Assembly: GCA_964425485.1 (NCBI GenBank)
Contig: CAYRML010000013.1
Span: 1-30,206 of the forward strand
Direction of reading: 5' to 3'
Source of the DNA: CAYRML01 sp964425485
Lineage (GTDB): Bacteria; Bacillota; Dehalobacteriia; UBA4068
Length of the DNA: 30,206 nt
Under the pieces are notes generated by a model that saw nothing but the letters and a program-made list of their open reading frames with translations, did not search any database and had not been told where the DNA came from. Positions 1 through 8,483 of this stretch are shown one piece after another. Both the position numbers and the translations under genes were made by a program. Positions within the stretch are counted from its first letter, which is position 1, and every line of letters begins with the position of its first letter.

Positions 1-768
1 CAGCGGAATATAAGTTTTGTTAGCGTAAAGATAGGGTTTTTGATCTTTATTCAGCTGTAAGTTTTGGCCATTACAGCTTATTTCTCCACTTTGAGTATTG
101 ACAGAGATTTGATATGGTACGCTTGTATCAGGGCTGCTGTCTAAAAAGATTACTTTATCCGTACCGGCTTGCGCGGGCATGCTCAGCAGCATAACATCAA
201 AATAGGCCAAAAGCTGATCGCCTGTTTTAATAGCATTGATATTAATAGCCTTGCCTGTATAAAGGGAAGTGATAGCTGCGTCTTTAGTTATGGTCAGATA
301 AAGATCTTGATTACTGTTCAGCACCACAATGCTGCCATCGGCATTATTTTTGCTGCTGGCCACTTTCAGAAAAGTACCCACAGTTTGGTCTTCTTCTATA
401 TCTGTTAAGACGCAATAGGTATTGGTGATGGGGGGCAGGCTTTTCGTAGAGGCACTGCTATGCCAGGCCACGATTTTAGCGCCAACTTGCAAATCTTTGC
501 TCTCGACGGGCTTTTGGGTTTTATTGGATATGATTTTACAGCCGTCGACAAGCTGTAGCATTATTTCATTTCCATCCCCGGAGTTTTTGACAAGAATCCT
601 ATCGATATCGGATGCAGTATCGATACTTTGAATAATACCATCGATTCTGATCATATTATCGGCAGGCAGGACATCATTGGACCGGCTATCGGCGGCGAAG
701 GCGGCTGCGCTAAAGATGCCCACACTCAAGACTAGGGCCAAAGCGCATACAAGTGCAAATTTTTTCAT
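1..768 (-). CDS. Secreted protein, C-terminus cut by window edge; possible copper-amine-oxidase-like stalk domain
   Basis: The reading frame is open for 256 codons from the ATG at 768-766 to the window edge. A GGAGG-type ribosome binding site sits just upstream. The first residues, MKKFALVCALALVLSVG followed by an AAAFA cleavage region, form a standard Sec signal peptide. The mature part is rich in Asp, Asn, Ser and Thr and looks like a beta-rich extracellular domain; I recognise no enzyme motif in it. The last visible residues (NGQNLQLNKDQKPYLYANKT, then YIPL) resemble the start of a copper amine oxidase N-terminal-like (stalk) domain, where a YIPLR-type strand is typical; that identification is tentative. 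The gene is divergent from the rRNA methyltransferase at 898. Existence and secretion are well supported; function is unknown. Confidence 0.75.
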   Translation of the reverse strand, partial: MKKFALVCALALVLSVGIFSAAAFAADSRSNDVLPADNMIRIDGIIQSIDTASDIDRILVKNSGDGNEIMLQLVDGCKIISNKTQKPVESKDLQVGAKIVAWHSSASTKSLPPITNTYCVLTDIEEDQTVGTFLKVASSKNNADGSIVVLNSNQDLYLTITKDAAITSLYTGKAININAIKTGDQLLAYFDVMLLSMPAQAGTDKVIFLDSSPDTSVPYQISVNTQSGEISCNGQNLQLNKDQKPYLYANKTYIPL

Positions 769-897
769 GGCAAAAACCTCCTGAAAATTATCTTGGTTAT
801 CAATAGACTTAAAGCCGCAAGAAAAAGTTTCTCCAACGCAGGTTTTTGCCGGGCAAAACAGAAGTTATATGCTTATAAAAGCAGGGAGTGATCCGTA

Positions 898-2250
898 TTG
901 TTGCAAAAGGGGCAAAAAGTACAAATTGAGATCAGTGGCATCGGCCATCAAGGGCAGGGTGTGGGCCGCCTGCAGGATATGGTTGTATTTGTGCCGGGTG
1001 CTTTGCCTAGCGAGACAGTGAGTATACAGATCACGGAGTGTAAAAAAAATTATGCAAAAGCCGAGCTGTTTCAGGTGATAAAGCCTTCCTGCCAGAGACT
1101 AGAAGCAGGTTGTCCCTATTATGGTTTTTGTGGCGGTTGTGAGCTTTTGCATTGTGATTATGCGGGACAGCTTGCTATCAAGGAAGATTTGTTGGCTTCC
1201 GCTTTAACAAAAATAGGCGCTCTGGCGGATATAGGTTCTCGCATGCTGCCCATATTGCCTTCGCCGCGCCCATTATATTATCGCAATCGTTGTCAGCTGC
1301 ATTGCGCTTGGCAGGGGAGACGGCTGAAGATGGGTTTTTTTGCTCCGGCCAGCCATAAGCTGCAGGAAGTGGAGCATTGTTTGCTGCTGGCCCCTATTTT
1401 GAATCAGGTGTTAAAGCAGCTTCCCTCCTATTTATGTAATTGGAAGCTAATTTTGGCCGATTTGCAGCAAATAGTCTTGCAAACAGAAAATGATTTTGCC
1501 CAGGTTTTTATGACCTTTGTTTTTTCTTATATGCCGGAAAAAAGGGCCTTAATGGATTTGGCGGAGCTTATACTCGTAGATTTACCACAGATCAAGGGAA
1601 TTGCCGCTCAAATACAAAAAAGAGGCCGCCCGCCAGTTTGGCTGCATGTGGCCGGGGCCGATTTTTTGCGGGAAGAGATCGGAGGCTTGTCTTTTTATCA
1701 TACGGGTGGGGCCTTTTTGCAAGTCAATCCGGCCCAAACCGAATACTTGTATCAAGCGGCCTTAGCTTTTGCAGCTCTAGACAAGACTGAAATTGCTATC
1801 GATCTTTATTGCGGTATCGGCACCATTTCTCTGTTAATGGCCAGGCAGGCTCAAAAGGTGATCGGCATAGAGGAATTTGCTCCCGCTATTGCCCAAGCCG
1901 AACTAAATGCTGAGAAAAACGGCATAAAAAATGCCGACTTTATAGCCGGCAAAGCAGAGCAAATTCTGCCCCAGTTGGCCCAAAACGGACTGCAACCACA
2001 AGTTATTATGCTTGATCCTCCCCGCGCCGGCTGCCATAGCTTGGTCATCAGCACAATAGCGGAGATGAAGGCAGAGCGTATAGTATATGTTTCCTGTGAT
2101 CCGGGCACTTTGGCCCGTGATTTGCGCCAGTTTGCTCAATTTGGTTACGAGCTGCAAAAAGTGCAGCCTGTGGATATGTTCCCTCAGACGGCGCACGTTG
2201 AGTGCGTAGTATTGATGTCCAGGGTTAAAAGCGAAAAATCATCAATGTAA
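898..2250 (+). CDS. rlmD: 23S rRNA (uracil-5-)-methyltransferase, RlmD/RumA family
   Basis: 450 residues, the usual length for this family of SAM-dependent 23S rRNA uracil-C5 methyltransferases. Residues 1-60 form a TRAM RNA-binding domain. C72, C78, C81 and C161 match the spacing of the four [4Fe-4S] cysteines of E. coli RumA (x5, x2, then a distal Cys). The SAM-binding loop IDLYCGIGTISLL is at 301-313, LDPPRAG at 372-378, the nucleophile motif SCDPGTLARD has its Cys at 400, and HVE supplies the general base E435. The start is TTG at 898, with GGGAG about 9 bases upstream. The exact target uracil (1939, 747 or both) cannot be told from sequence, since Bacillota paralogues (RlmCD) modify both. 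It stands alone, divergent from the secreted protein gene. Confidence 0.93.
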   Translation: MLQKGQKVQIEISGIGHQGQGVGRLQDMVVFVPGALPSETVSIQITECKKNYAKAELFQVIKPSCQRLEAGCPYYGFCGGCELLHCDYAGQLAIKEDLLASALTKIGALADIGSRMLPILPSPRPLYYRNRCQLHCAWQGRRLKMGFFAPASHKLQEVEHCLLLAPILNQVLKQLPSYLCNWKLILADLQQIVLQTENDFAQVFMTFVFSYMPEKRALMDLAELILVDLPQIKGIAAQIQKRGRPPVWLHVAGADFLREEIGGLSFYHTGGAFLQVNPAQTEYLYQAALAFAALDKTEIAIDLYCGIGTISLLMARQAQKVIGIEEFAPAIAQAELNAEKNGIKNADFIAGKAEQILPQLAQNGLQPQVIMLDPPRAGCHSLVISTIAEMKAERIVYVSCDPGTLARDLRQFAQFGYELQKVQPVDMFPQTAHVECVVLMSRVKSEKSSM

Positions 2251-2437
2251 TCTTAGCGGCGCAGAATCATAATCAAACTCGAAGAATGAAACCAAAAACT
2301 AAAAGTGTGAATGAAAGGTTGCGAAAACATCTATATGAAGTAAAGTAAATAATATCGACTGCATGTAGCCAATTAAAAAACCATGGATACGGGGCTTAAC
2401 AGCCACAACCATGAAAGTAGAAACGGAGGAAGATAAT

Positions 2438-3565
2438 ATGATTACCAAAACGTTGTTTCCCGGACGTTATATTCAGGGTTACCGAGCCATTGAGCGCCTG
2501 AAGGATGAATTGCCTCACTTCGGCAACGAGGGGTTGTGCATCACAACCTCTTCGTCCATGGAGCGACTCAAGGGAAAACTGCCAGAAAGCTCTCCTTCGC
2601 TTCGCCTGCATGTGAAGAGCTTTGGGGGTGAGTGCTGTGAACGGGAAATCGACCGTTTGGCCGATGAGGCCAGAAAATGCAACGCACAGTTTGTTCTGGC
2701 TATTGGCGGTGGCAAGACCATCGATACGGGTAAGATCGTTGCCAATCGTCTCGGTATCCCCGTGGCTATCGTACCCACCATCGCATCCACTGATGCGCCC
2801 TGCAGCGCCTGCGCTGTCGTATACAGCGAGGAGGGCGCCGTGATTCGGGTGGAATACCAGAAGAACAATCCGAATCTTGTACTGGTGGATTCTGAGATCA
2901 TTGCCAAGGCGCCATCGCGCTTTCTGGTTTCCGGTATGGGAGATGCCCTGGCCACTTGGTTCGAGGCGGAATCCTGCAGAAAAAACCATGCAAAAAATGA
3001 GGCGGGCGAGCTGGGATCTCTCACTGCGTATGCTCTTTCCAAACTCTGTTACGACACACTTCTGGAGCACGGCGTGAACGCCCTGGCCGCGTGTAAGGCC
3101 CATCAGGTGACCTCCGCGTTAGAATACGTGATCGAAGCCAATACACTGCTTAGCGGCCTCGGCTTTGAAAGCGGTGGTCTAGCCATGGCTCATTCGATCC
3201 ACAATGGCCTAACCGTGCTTCCACAGACCCACAACTACTATCATGGTGAAAAAGTAGCCCTGGGTGTTCTGGCATCTCTGTTCCTCCGAGAGGAAACAAA
3301 GGGGTTTATCGACGAAGTGTATACATTCTGCGAAAGCATTGGACTGTTTACTACACTGGCCGAAATTGGGCTGGGCGATGTGACTTCGGAAGAACTGGAA
3401 AGGGTCGCTGTCCGGGCGTGCAGGGAGGACGAATTCATCCACCACGAAGGAGTGGATATCACCCCTCAAGTTGTTACCAAAGCTCTGCTTGCAGCAGATG
3501 CGGAAGGGAAGAGAAGAAAGGAAAAGTTTATCCTTGAAACAAAGAAATCGAAAAACTGTAAGTAA
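2438..3565 (+). CDS. gldA: Glycerol dehydrogenase (NAD-dependent, iron-type ADH family)
   Basis: 375 residues from the ATG at 2438, which has GGAGG at 2426-2430; an in-frame ATG at 2411 lies upstream of that site and is less likely. It oxidises glycerol to dihydroxyacetone with NAD+. The dinucleotide motif AIGGGKTIDTGK and the following IPVAIVPTIASTDAPCSA are typical of GldA. The metal ligands are visible as D169 (GMGDALAT), H252 (AMAHSIHNG) and H269 (NYYHGEKVALG), matching the Asp/His/His triad of the Bacillus stearothermophilus enzyme. No dihydroxyacetone kinase gene is adjacent. Base composition is richer in GC than the flanking genes, which suggests it was acquired. A serine-hydrolase remnant follows it. 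Confidence 0.93.
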   Translation: MITKTLFPGRYIQGYRAIERLKDELPHFGNEGLCITTSSSMERLKGKLPESSPSLRLHVKSFGGECCEREIDRLADEARKCNAQFVLAIGGGKTIDTGKIVANRLGIPVAIVPTIASTDAPCSACAVVYSEEGAVIRVEYQKNNPNLVLVDSEIIAKAPSRFLVSGMGDALATWFEAESCRKNHAKNEAGELGSLTAYALSKLCYDTLLEHGVNALAACKAHQVTSALEYVIEANTLLSGLGFESGGLAMAHSIHNGLTVLPQTHNYYHGEKVALGVLASLFLREETKGFIDEVYTFCESIGLFTTLAEIGLGDVTSEELERVAVRACREDEFIHHEGVDITPQVVTKALLAADAEGKRRKEKFILETKKSKNCK

Positions 3566-3601
3566 TGCTATGTTTATGGATGAAGATCATCGTGGCTTAG
3601 C

Positions 3602-3949
3602 ATGGGAGCACAAACAGCTTGCGGCTATTGGATAAAAAGGGAGGAGTCTCGAATTAAGGCAAATCTAATAATATTATTACTCCTAACAATGTTTCTTTTG
3701 CTAGCATGCCAGTCTGTGAAAAAACTTATAGCAATACTGAGATCACAGCCCGGACTGAGATTTGAAAAGCAATCACCAATTGGATGGTCAAGCGGGGTCT
3801 CTATTGCCATTATGGACGATAGAAAATTGAGCTACACAGATGGTTTCGGCCAGCGGCCCGCAATGCAACTCGTCAGAAATCGCCAATCACTGCTTAGCCA
3901 GCCTTGGAGATGGCCAATTTCAAAACTTCCATTGTCATATCTCATCTGA
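3602..3949 (+). pseudogene. Broken serine hydrolase (beta-lactamase/PBP-like) lipoprotein, N-terminal fragment
   Basis: The frame holds a hydrophobic stretch ending in a lipobox (FLLLAC) and then SGVSIAIMDDRKLSYTDGFG, which resembles the N-terminal strand of class C beta-lactamase-like serine hydrolases (pattern GVSIAIVDDGKVVYTDGFG). After this the similarity stops. The frame runs 32 more codons without the SxxK, YxN or HTG motifs and ends at 3949; a shift of two bases after the GFG gives a few more family-like residues (ARNATRQKSPITA) and then a stop. A strong GGGAGGAG (3639-3646) lies 6 bases before an ATT codon at 3653, immediately before the Lys of the signal peptide. So the original start was probably there and is now ATT, or a rare ATT start. 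Likely a decayed gene; family assignment is moderate. Confidence 0.5.
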
Positions 3950-4158
3950 CAGTAGAGGTTTTTAAAATATTCTCTGTACTACTATTCCTCATTTTATGAT
4001 TGTCCCGCAATATCTATACAGAGACTTAACTTTAACGATGGTCTTGCTGTCAAGAGATAGAGATCAATCCGGTTAGGAAATTATCATAATCAGGATTAAA
4101 CTTTATAAACACTAAAGCCGTTGTAGCGAAAAACATACAAAATATTGTGTAAAACATA

Positions 4159-4187
4159 TTGACCAATACCATATTTTGTTATATTAT
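4159..4187 (+). promoter_or_regulatory. Sigma-A-type promoter of the B12 leader
   Basis: TTGACC at 4159-4164 and TATTAT at 4182-4187 are separated by exactly 17 bases. This places transcription start near 4194, just before the cobalamin riboswitch. Confidence 0.65.
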
Positions 4188-4204
4188 AAATTCATAAATA
4201 AAAT

Positions 4205-4385
4205 ATTGTTTGTTGGTGATGTCTGTGGAAGCAGGTGAGAATCCTGCACAGAGCCGCTACGGTATGGAATTAATAATTCTAAGTCCGATTGCATCCATCA
4301 CCATAAAAACACCATGATTTCCCGGATCTGGAAAGAAGTGTTGATGGCATATGTACCGCACCTTCGATAGAAACGTGCGGTTTTT
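4205..4385 (+). promoter_or_regulatory. Cobalamin (B12) riboswitch with intrinsic terminator, upstream of nrdG-nrdD
   Basis: The conserved core is present in order: GGAA (4227-4230), the hairpin GCAGGTGAGAATCCTGC (4231-4247), then CACAGAGCCGCTACGGTA (4247-4264), and a B12 box AAGTCCGA-TTGCATCC at 4281-4296. The closing P1-like stem is TGGTGATG (4214-4221) with CATCACCA (4296-4303). The terminator follows: ACCGCAC (4355-4361) pairs with GTGCGGT (4375-4381), ending in TTTTT. The aptamer is short, with no large peripheral arms. The arrangement predicts that B12 binding favours termination and so represses the downstream genes. CGGTA at 4260-4264 could pair with TACCG in the terminator arm, which is a possible switching contact (inference). 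Confidence 0.85.
4355..4385 (+). terminator. Riboswitch-controlled intrinsic terminator
   Basis: A 7-bp stem, ACCGCAC with GTGCGGT, is followed by a run of T ending at 4385. It lies between the B12 aptamer and the nrdG start. Confidence 0.75.
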
Positions 4386-4443
4386 ATAGCTTAGCTTACA
4401 GTTTTACCTCCTATCCATAGAATAAAAACAAGAGGGTGATAGA

Positions 4444-5208
4444 TTGAGATTAGGTGGTTATGAAAAATTGACGCTTCAGGATTATCCCGGATATGTGGCA
4501 GCGATATGCTTTACCAGTGGCTGCCAGCTGCGATGTCCTTATTGCCACAATGCAGGGCTTGTTCTGGCTAATGCTCAAACATCTGATATGGACGAAAAAG
4601 CTCCGGAGACAGAATTCCTTTCTTATGTACAGCAAAGACGTAATCTTTTGACGGCCGTTGTTGTCAGCGGCGGCGAGCCTCTGTTGCACAGCGATATACT
4701 AGATTTTCTGCGCGTTTTACAAGGGCTGGGCTTGAAAGTGAAGCTTGATACCAACGGTTTATCACCACGGCGCCTGCAAGATGCCTTGGAGCAAGGTTTG
4801 GTGGATTATGTGGCACTTGACTTCAAAAACTGCAAAAAATATTGGGCACAGACAGTTGGTTTGCCCGCATCGACAGAGCAGAGGACTGTGGACGGCTTAT
4901 ATGAAAACTGGCAAAGCAGCCTGGCCCTACTCAGGAGAGGTCAAGTTCCTTATGAAATAAGAACCACGGTTGTTCGGGAGCTTCATCCTTATGCCGCCTT
5001 AAAAGAAATGGCAGAGTTGATAGCATTTGCCGGATCAGGGCAGGAAGAGCAATGGTTTTTGCAGCCTTTTGCAAAAAATGGGCCCGTAATAAACGATTTT
5101 TTGAAAAAAGGGGAAAGAGCAAGTCTTTCGTCCTATGTAGATGGCGAAATGAAGGAGATTCAGCAGCAGCTAAAAATCCTTGTTCCTGGTATTCGGCTGC
5201 GTATCTAA
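4444..5208 (+). CDS. nrdG: Anaerobic ribonucleotide reductase activating protein (radical SAM)
   Basis: 254 residues starting at TTG (4444), with GAGGGTG just upstream. It uses a [4Fe-4S] cluster and SAM to generate the glycyl radical on NrdD. The radical-SAM cysteines are C27, C31 and C34 (GCQLRCPYCHN). VVVSGGEPLL (about residues 72-81) is the GGE SAM-contact motif, and the LDTNG segment follows. The N-terminal GGYEKLTLQDYPG is characteristic of the NrdG subgroup found beside NrdD in anaerobic Bacillota. It precedes nrdD by 24 bases and is the first gene after the B12 riboswitch, so both should be co-transcribed and repressed when cobalamin is plentiful. Confidence 0.92.
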   Translation: MRLGGYEKLTLQDYPGYVAAICFTSGCQLRCPYCHNAGLVLANAQTSDMDEKAPETEFLSYVQQRRNLLTAVVVSGGEPLLHSDILDFLRVLQGLGLKVKLDTNGLSPRRLQDALEQGLVDYVALDFKNCKKYWAQTVGLPASTEQRTVDGLYENWQSSLALLRRGQVPYEIRTTVVRELHPYAALKEMAELIAFAGSGQEEQWFLQPFAKNGPVINDFLKKGERASLSSYVDGEMKEIQQQLKILVPGIRLRI

Positions 5209-5232
5209 GTAGAAAATACAAGGGGAGTAATT

Positions 5233-7308
5233 ATGAAATATCAAGTAGAAAAAAGAAATGGGCAATTAGTTCCTTTTGAGATTGTGAAAATCCGCAATGC
5301 CATTCAGCGTGCTTTTGATGCGCAATCAACAAAATATGATGATTCTGTGCTGGATCTTCTGGCCTTGAGGGCGACTGCGGAGTTTGAGCCAAGCGTAAAG
5401 CGAAATATCATCTCCGTCGAAGAGATCCAGGATGCGGTAGAAGTTGTATTGATACAGGCCGGATATTCCAAGGTGGCCAGGGCCTATATCCTCTATCGTA
5501 AGCAGCATGAAAAGGCCAGGAATGCATTAAATACGCTGCTGGACTATCGCAAAGTTGTGGATGATTATGTGAAAGTCGAGGATTGGCGAGTCAAAGAAAA
5601 TTCTACGGTTACCTATTCCGTAGGGGGATTGATCTTGTCCAACAGTGGGGCCATCACGGCTAACTATTGGCTTTCGGAAATATATGATGAAGAAGTGGCA
5701 AATGCGCATCGAAGCGGCGATATGCATATTCATGATTTGTCCATGCTTACGGGATATTGTGCAGGCTGGTCTCTCAAACAACTGATCTATGAGGGGCTGG
5801 GGGGCATCCCTGGTAAAACCAGCTCGGCCCCGGCCAAACATCTTGCTACTTTATGTAATCAAATGGTAAATTTTCTTGGTATAATGCAAAATGAATGGGC
5901 CGGAGCACAGGCCTTCAGCTCCTTTGATACCTATCTTGCCCCCTTTGTCAAAACTGACAAGCTCAATCAGGATCAGGTGCAAAAATGCATAGAATCCTTT
6001 GTTTACGGGGTGAATACACCCAGCCGTTGGGGCACCCAGGCTCCCTTTTCTAATATCACGCTGGATTGGACCGTGCCTCAGGATTTGGCCGACAAGCCGG
6101 CTATTGTCGGGGGCAAAGCCATGGATTTTAGTTATGGCCAATGCCAGCAGGAAATGGATATGATCAACAAAGCATTCCTCAATGTGATGCTTAAGGGAGA
6201 CTATGAGGGCAGAGGTTTCCAATATCCGATCCCGACATATTCCATTACAGATAAATTTGATTGGTCGGCGACGGAGAACAATCAACTTTTATTCGAAATG
6301 ACGGCAAAATATGGTACGCCCTATTTTTCCAATTATATCAATAGTGATATGCAGCCATCAGATGTACGCAGCATGTGCTGCCGCTTGCGCCTTGATCTGC
6401 GAGAATTGCGCAAAAAAGGCGGCGGATTTTTTGGCAGCGGCGAGAGCACAGGCTCTGTTGGCGTTGTGACACTCAATTTGCCGCGGATTGCTTATCTTTC
6501 TGCAAACGAGGCAGAGTTCTATCAAAGTTTGAACCGTATGATGGATATAGCGGCGAGGTCTTTAAAGACAAAGAGGGATGTAATCACCAGAATGATGGAG
6601 GCGGGTCTGTATCCTTATACCAAACATTATCTAGGCACTTTCTGCAATCACTTTTCTACCATCGGCCTGATAGGGATGAACGAAGCGGCCCTGAATGCCT
6701 CCTGGATCGGCGCAAATCTTATCGATGCCAAAGCTCAGCAATTTGCCAAAGATGTGCTCAATCATATGAGGGAGCGTTTATCCGATTATCAGGAGCAATA
6801 TGGCGATCTCTACAATCTTGAAGCAACCCCGGCAGAATCTACTACATATCGCTTGGCCAAGCATGATGTGGAAAAATATCCTGATATTATCACAGCAGGT
6901 AAAGAGGGAGGGTCTCCTTATTATACCAACAGCTCCCATTTGGCGGTTGATTATACAGAGGATGTCTTCCAGGCCTTAGATATTCAGGATGAATTGCAAA
7001 CGCTGTACACCAGCGGCACGGTCTTCCATGTGTTCCTGGGCGAAAAAATGCCCGATTGGCGGTCAACTGCCGGTCTGATCAAAATCATTGCGGAAAATTA
7101 TAAACTTCCTTATTATACGCTGAGCCCTACATATTCAGTGTGCAAGGAACACGGATATTTGGCGGGAGAGCAGACCGTCTGCCCGCTTTGTGGTAAGGAT
7201 ACGGAAGTATATAGCCGGATTACTGGCTACTATAGGCCGATCAAAAATTGGAATGATGGCAAATTGCAGGAATTTAAGGATCGCAGAGAATATGTCGTAC
7301 AGGCTTGA
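5233..7308 (+). CDS. nrdD: Anaerobic (class III) ribonucleoside-triphosphate reductase
   Basis: 691 residues; ATG at 5233 with AGGGGAG upstream. It reduces ribonucleoside triphosphates to deoxyribonucleotides without oxygen, using a glycyl radical. Residues 1-95 are an ATP-cone allosteric domain (KRNGQLVPFEIVKIRNAI). The finger-loop region has adjacent cysteines C382/C383 (RSMCCRLRLD), one of which should be the thiyl-radical residue. The C-terminus carries a zinc-site set, C637, H640, C650 and C653 (VCKEHGY ... CPLCG), and the glycyl-radical motif SRITGYYRP with the radical Gly at 665. The gene is complete, directly follows its activase nrdG, and lies under the same B12 riboswitch. Confidence 0.95.
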   Translation: MKYQVEKRNGQLVPFEIVKIRNAIQRAFDAQSTKYDDSVLDLLALRATAEFEPSVKRNIISVEEIQDAVEVVLIQAGYSKVARAYILYRKQHEKARNALNTLLDYRKVVDDYVKVEDWRVKENSTVTYSVGGLILSNSGAITANYWLSEIYDEEVANAHRSGDMHIHDLSMLTGYCAGWSLKQLIYEGLGGIPGKTSSAPAKHLATLCNQMVNFLGIMQNEWAGAQAFSSFDTYLAPFVKTDKLNQDQVQKCIESFVYGVNTPSRWGTQAPFSNITLDWTVPQDLADKPAIVGGKAMDFSYGQCQQEMDMINKAFLNVMLKGDYEGRGFQYPIPTYSITDKFDWSATENNQLLFEMTAKYGTPYFSNYINSDMQPSDVRSMCCRLRLDLRELRKKGGGFFGSGESTGSVGVVTLNLPRIAYLSANEAEFYQSLNRMMDIAARSLKTKRDVITRMMEAGLYPYTKHYLGTFCNHFSTIGLIGMNEAALNASWIGANLIDAKAQQFAKDVLNHMRERLSDYQEQYGDLYNLEATPAESTTYRLAKHDVEKYPDIITAGKEGGSPYYTNSSHLAVDYTEDVFQALDIQDELQTLYTSGTVFHVFLGEKMPDWRSTAGLIKIIAENYKLPYYTLSPTYSVCKEHGYLAGEQTVCPLCGKDTEVYSRITGYYRPIKNWNDGKLQEFKDRREYVVQA

Positions 7309-7400
7309 AGTGGGGTTCATATAAGATATACGGCAAGATTAGCCGACCGTGAAACTTGCTGAAAATAGATTGTTTGCAAAATAGTGGCAGAGCAATCATT

Positions 7401-7450
7401 ACAAATTCAAATGCCTCTGCTAAGAACAAAGCAGGGGCATTTGAATTTGT
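7401..7450. repeat. Perfect 21-bp inverted repeat with 8-base loop
   Basis: The arms are 7401-7421 and 7430-7450, with loop AAGAACAA. All 21 positions pair if one G-T wobble is counted. It lies between nrdD and the acetolactate decarboxylase gene. No T-run follows on either strand (the next bases are ATGTGCGGGC on +), so it is not a standard intrinsic terminator. It could stop transcription, protect the nrdD mRNA 3' end, or be a processing site. Confidence 0.8.
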
Positions 7451-7503
7451 ATGTGCGGGCTTTTTCTTGCGGAGAAGAAATTGGAACTTAGGAGTTATGA
7501 ATA

Positions 7504-8322
7504 ATGAAAAAAATCTTATGCCGGAAACGTTTATTGTGGGTAGTCGTAACATTTCTTATGATTCTTTTGGTTGGTTGCTCCAATATGGCCGACAGGCAAG
7601 AAAATGAAGAATTGTTCCAAGTATCTACATTAAATGCCCTGATGCAGGGATATTATGATGGAGAAATCACGGTGGCAAAACTGTTGCAAAACGGCGATAC
7701 GGGCCTTGGCACTTTCGATACCTTGGATGGTGAGATGATAGTTTGCGATGGGGTGGTATACCAGGCTAAAGCAGATGGCAGTGTTCAGATCGCAAATGAC
7801 GAGATAACAACTCCGTTTGCCTGTGTCACTTTTTTTGATCAGGATATAACATTGGATGATTTATCCGGCGCATCTGACCTACAAGAGCTGAAAACCTATT
7901 TGGATCAATCTATTTCAGCCCAAGATGGCAGTGGAAACCTATTTTATATGGCAAAAATAGAAGGAGAATTTTCTATGATTCATCTTAGAAGTGTGCCGGC
8001 TCAGGGAAAGCCGTATCGAGAATTAGCGCAAATCGCAGATGAGCAGCAAGAGTTTTTCCATAAGGATGTTTTAGGCTGCTTGATCGCTGTGCGTTGTCCA
8101 GAATATGTGGCGGGCATCAATATGCCTGGTTGGCACATTCACTTCCTCTCTGCTGATTATACTATGGGTGGGCATGTTTTGGACCTTGCCATGATACAAG
8201 GGGCAGGCTATTTGGATATAACACCGGAATTTGATTTATTATTGCCGCAAACAGCGGCTTTTGCCGGATTGGATCTGACGCAAAATATGCAGGACCAGAC
8301 TGTTAAAGTGGAAGGGAAATAA
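7504..8322 (+). CDS. Alpha-acetolactate decarboxylase, lipoprotein form
   Basis: 272 residues. It converts (S)-2-acetolactate to acetoin. Family signatures run along the protein: LFQVSTLNALMQGYYDGE (37-54), GTFDTLDGEMIVCDG (69-83, E77 matching the catalytic Glu region), an LRSVPAQGKPY segment (161-171) with the conserved Arg, and GWHIHFLSADYTMGGHVLD (209-227). The zinc ligands are H211, H213 and H224. The N-terminus is a lipoprotein signal peptide with lipobox LVGC and lipid-anchor Cys 25, so the enzyme should sit on the outer face of the membrane. Secreted homologues (Brevibacillus) are known; a lipid anchor is less usual. No acetolactate synthase is adjacent. The ATG at 7504 is chosen because the signal peptide begins there; the upstream SD is weak (TTAGGAG). 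Confidence 0.9.
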   Translation: MKKILCRKRLLWVVVTFLMILLVGCSNMADRQENEELFQVSTLNALMQGYYDGEITVAKLLQNGDTGLGTFDTLDGEMIVCDGVVYQAKADGSVQIANDEITTPFACVTFFDQDITLDDLSGASDLQELKTYLDQSISAQDGSGNLFYMAKIEGEFSMIHLRSVPAQGKPYRELAQIADEQQEFFHKDVLGCLIAVRCPEYVAGINMPGWHIHFLSADYTMGGHVLDLAMIQGAGYLDITPEFDLLLPQTAAFAGLDLTQNMQDQTVKVEGK

Positions 8323-8414
8323 TGATCGTTCTGATGTTCTGGTTAATGGTGCCTAGAATAAGGGAAGTATAGCTGTTGAACACTTTATACAGATAAAATC
8401 CGTAGACGTACAAT

Positions 8415-8453
8415 TGATACAATGATACAATAATTATAAAATAATTATGTAGA
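8415..8453 (+). promoter_or_regulatory. Repeat-rich upstream region of the NlpC/P60 gene
   Basis: TGATACAA is repeated in tandem at 8415-8422 and 8423-8430. An AT-rich segment follows, with ATAATTAT on both sides of AAA. This could hold a promoter and operator; no clean -35/-10 pair is assigned. Confidence 0.3.
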
Positions 8454-8483
8454 AAATTGATTTGTATTTTAGGAGGATAACGG

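Noticed and set aside
2396..3103. 235-residue ORF on the - strand
   Set aside because: It lies wholly opposite glycerol dehydrogenase, has no family features, and reflects the higher GC of that gene.
3570..3635. Short ORF (21 residues, MFMDEDHRGLAWEHKQLAAI...) after gldA
   Set aside because: No clear ribosome binding site of its own and no recognised family; could be a remnant of a lost gene but evidence is too thin.
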